Below, in pieces: positions 63,114 through 64,000 of a stretch of DNA of 64,000 nt. The stretch covers positions 62,001 to 126,000 of the forward strand of contig JAEWSC010000094.1 of the NCBI GenBank assembly GCA_023398575.1, written 5' to 3'. This DNA is from Bacillota bacterium. Lineage in GTDB: Bacteria > Bacillota > Clostridia > Christensenellales > Aristaeellaceae. How positions within the stretch are numbered: position 1 is the stretch's first letter; each line of letters starts with the position of its first letter. The translations under genes and the position numbers were made by a program. The notes under the pieces are model-generated. The model searched no databases. It saw only the letters and a program-made list of their open reading frames with translations, and was not told where the DNA came from.

Positions 63114-64000
63114 TTACTTTTTGAGGTATGCTGCCATTGCATCCTGCAGAGCCTGGTTTGCTTCCAGCGGCGTTTTTGTCAGGCCAAAGATATCCTGGCA
63201 CAAATCCTTATGCCGCTCGCCAACCTCTGGGGGCAAATACTGGTCATACCAAAGCTGTACTTGAGGAGCACCGGAGAAATCAACCCAAATCTGCTTCATG
63301 CACTGATCTTCAATCGTATCGCCCATGCCAACGATGGAAGGAATGGTGTTAGAAGCCAACTGGCCCTGGTTGTAGGTATCGTCGTTGTAGAATTGTGTGG
63401 CGAGTATGAAAGCAGCCTTCAGCTTTTCATCATCGTTATGAATGTTAAAAGAGAATCCGTTGCCGATGGAGGTTCCAACAACGATGTTCTGCGGATAGGT
63501 GCTGCCCTCCAAGGCCGGGAAGGCGAAATAGCCGATATTCTCTGTATACCAGGATTCCTGATCACGCTTCATAGAGCGGGATTGCCAGGAGCCATGCAGC
63601 ATCATCGCCGCTTTTTCCTGATACATAAGCTGACGGTCTTGTCCGTCATCGGTGCTCAAGGAATTCACGCCTTCGGGGAAGTATCCCTTTTTCACCCAGT
63701 CTTGAATGGTTTGTGCAGCGTACATGAAAGCTTCGTCCGTAAATGCGCCTGTGCCGTCAACCGCTTTGGCAAAAGCATCAGTGCCGCCGAAACGGGTTGC
63801 CAGATACATGAAATACATAGAGCCGGTCCATTTGGAGCCATTGGCCAGGGAGAAGGGAACGTAGCCGGCTTCAACCAGCTTGTCACATGCCGCTTCCAAC
63901 TCGCTGATGGTGGTGGGCACAGTGATGCCTACCTTTTCAAAGATTTTCTTGTTGTAGTAGATGCCGCAGCCACCAATGCCGCCGTAGGGGATCGCGTACA
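63114..64000 (-). CDS. Extracellular sugar-binding protein, second system (N-terminus outside)
   Basis: The last 295 residues are visible; the gene continues beyond base 64000. YGGIGGCGIYYNKKIFEKVG, QEKAAMMLHGSWQS and GNGFSFNIHNDDEKLKAAF are typical of sugar-binding proteins of the multiple-sugar type. It ends QDAMAAYLKK. It is transcribed toward the two permease genes and is separated from them by a hairpin. The ligand is unknown. Confidence 0.9.
   Translation of the reverse strand, partial: YAIPYGGIGGCGIYYNKKIFEKVGITVPTTISELEAACDKLVEAGYVPFSLANGSKWTGSMYFMYLATRFGGTDAFAKAVDGTGAFTDEAFMYAAQTIQDWVKKGYFPEGVNSLSTDDGQDRQLMYQEKAAMMLHGSWQSRSMKRDQESWYTENIGYFAFPALEGSTYPQNIVVGTSIGNGFSFNIHNDDEKLKAAFILATQFYNDDTYNQGQLASNTIPSIVGMGDTIEDQCMKQIWVDFSGAPQVQLWYDQYLPPEVGERHKDLCQDIFGLTKTPLEANQALQDAMAAYLKK

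Overview
The window looks like chromosomal DNA of a low-to-mid GC, spore-forming-type Firmicute (class Clostridia). The support is the rplU-prp-rpmA order with an N-terminally extended L27, a SpoIID/LytB protein, DegV and DUF368 proteins, NatA/NatB-like ABC genes, a YesM/YesN-type two-component system and strong Gram-positive Shine-Dalgarno sites. The genus cannot be read from the sequence.

Layout. 1-8000 is host core: the end of an ECF sigma factor with a membrane-anchored partner, an MBL-fold hydrolase, a secreted protein with six SH3b repeats, a YlxP-like protein, a P-loop kinase-like protein, a DUF1801 protein, DegV and a DUF3592 protein. At 8169-8245 lies a tRNA-Arg(CCG) gene with a textbook promoter. 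Its 3' 46 bases are repeated exactly at 29008-29053, and the 20.8 kb between the copies is an integrated island.

The island (about 8200-29053) has a tyrosine integrase, an XRE repressor divergent from an excisionase-like gene with two consensus promoters and palindromic operators between them, and a P4-type primase-helicase. No capsid or conjugation genes are visible, so it resembles a phage satellite or small mobilisable island. Its cargo is defence-like: a minus-strand set made of an SNF2-type helicase, a DUF4391 protein, a type III Mod methyltransferase and a type III Res subunit; then a GHKL ATPase fused to a PD-(D/E)XK-like domain with a small unknown partner; and, on the plus strand, a NucS/DUF5655-type nuclease and a DUF4379 zinc-ribbon protein with an embedded endonuclease-like domain.

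29200-53400 is host again: an MFS exporter, a VOC protein, a 22-residue membrane peptide, SpoIID-SH3, an NDP-forming acyl-CoA synthetase, DUF554, rplU-prp-rpmA, an XRE/effector-binding regulator, a WYL-regulator operon, DUF368, MmcQ/YjbR, a cytochrome b5-like lipoprotein, an ABC-2 exporter with a nitroreductase, a serine hydrolase, a MalT-like LuxR regulator and a CPBP protease operon.

53500-64000 is carbohydrate uptake: a YesM-like sensor kinase and YesN-like regulator followed by a solute-binding protein, two permeases and an intracellular GH5 glycosidase. A second, convergent sugar ABC operon (solute-binding protein, two permeases) runs off the right edge. Neither operon encodes its ATPase, so both probably share one made elsewhere.
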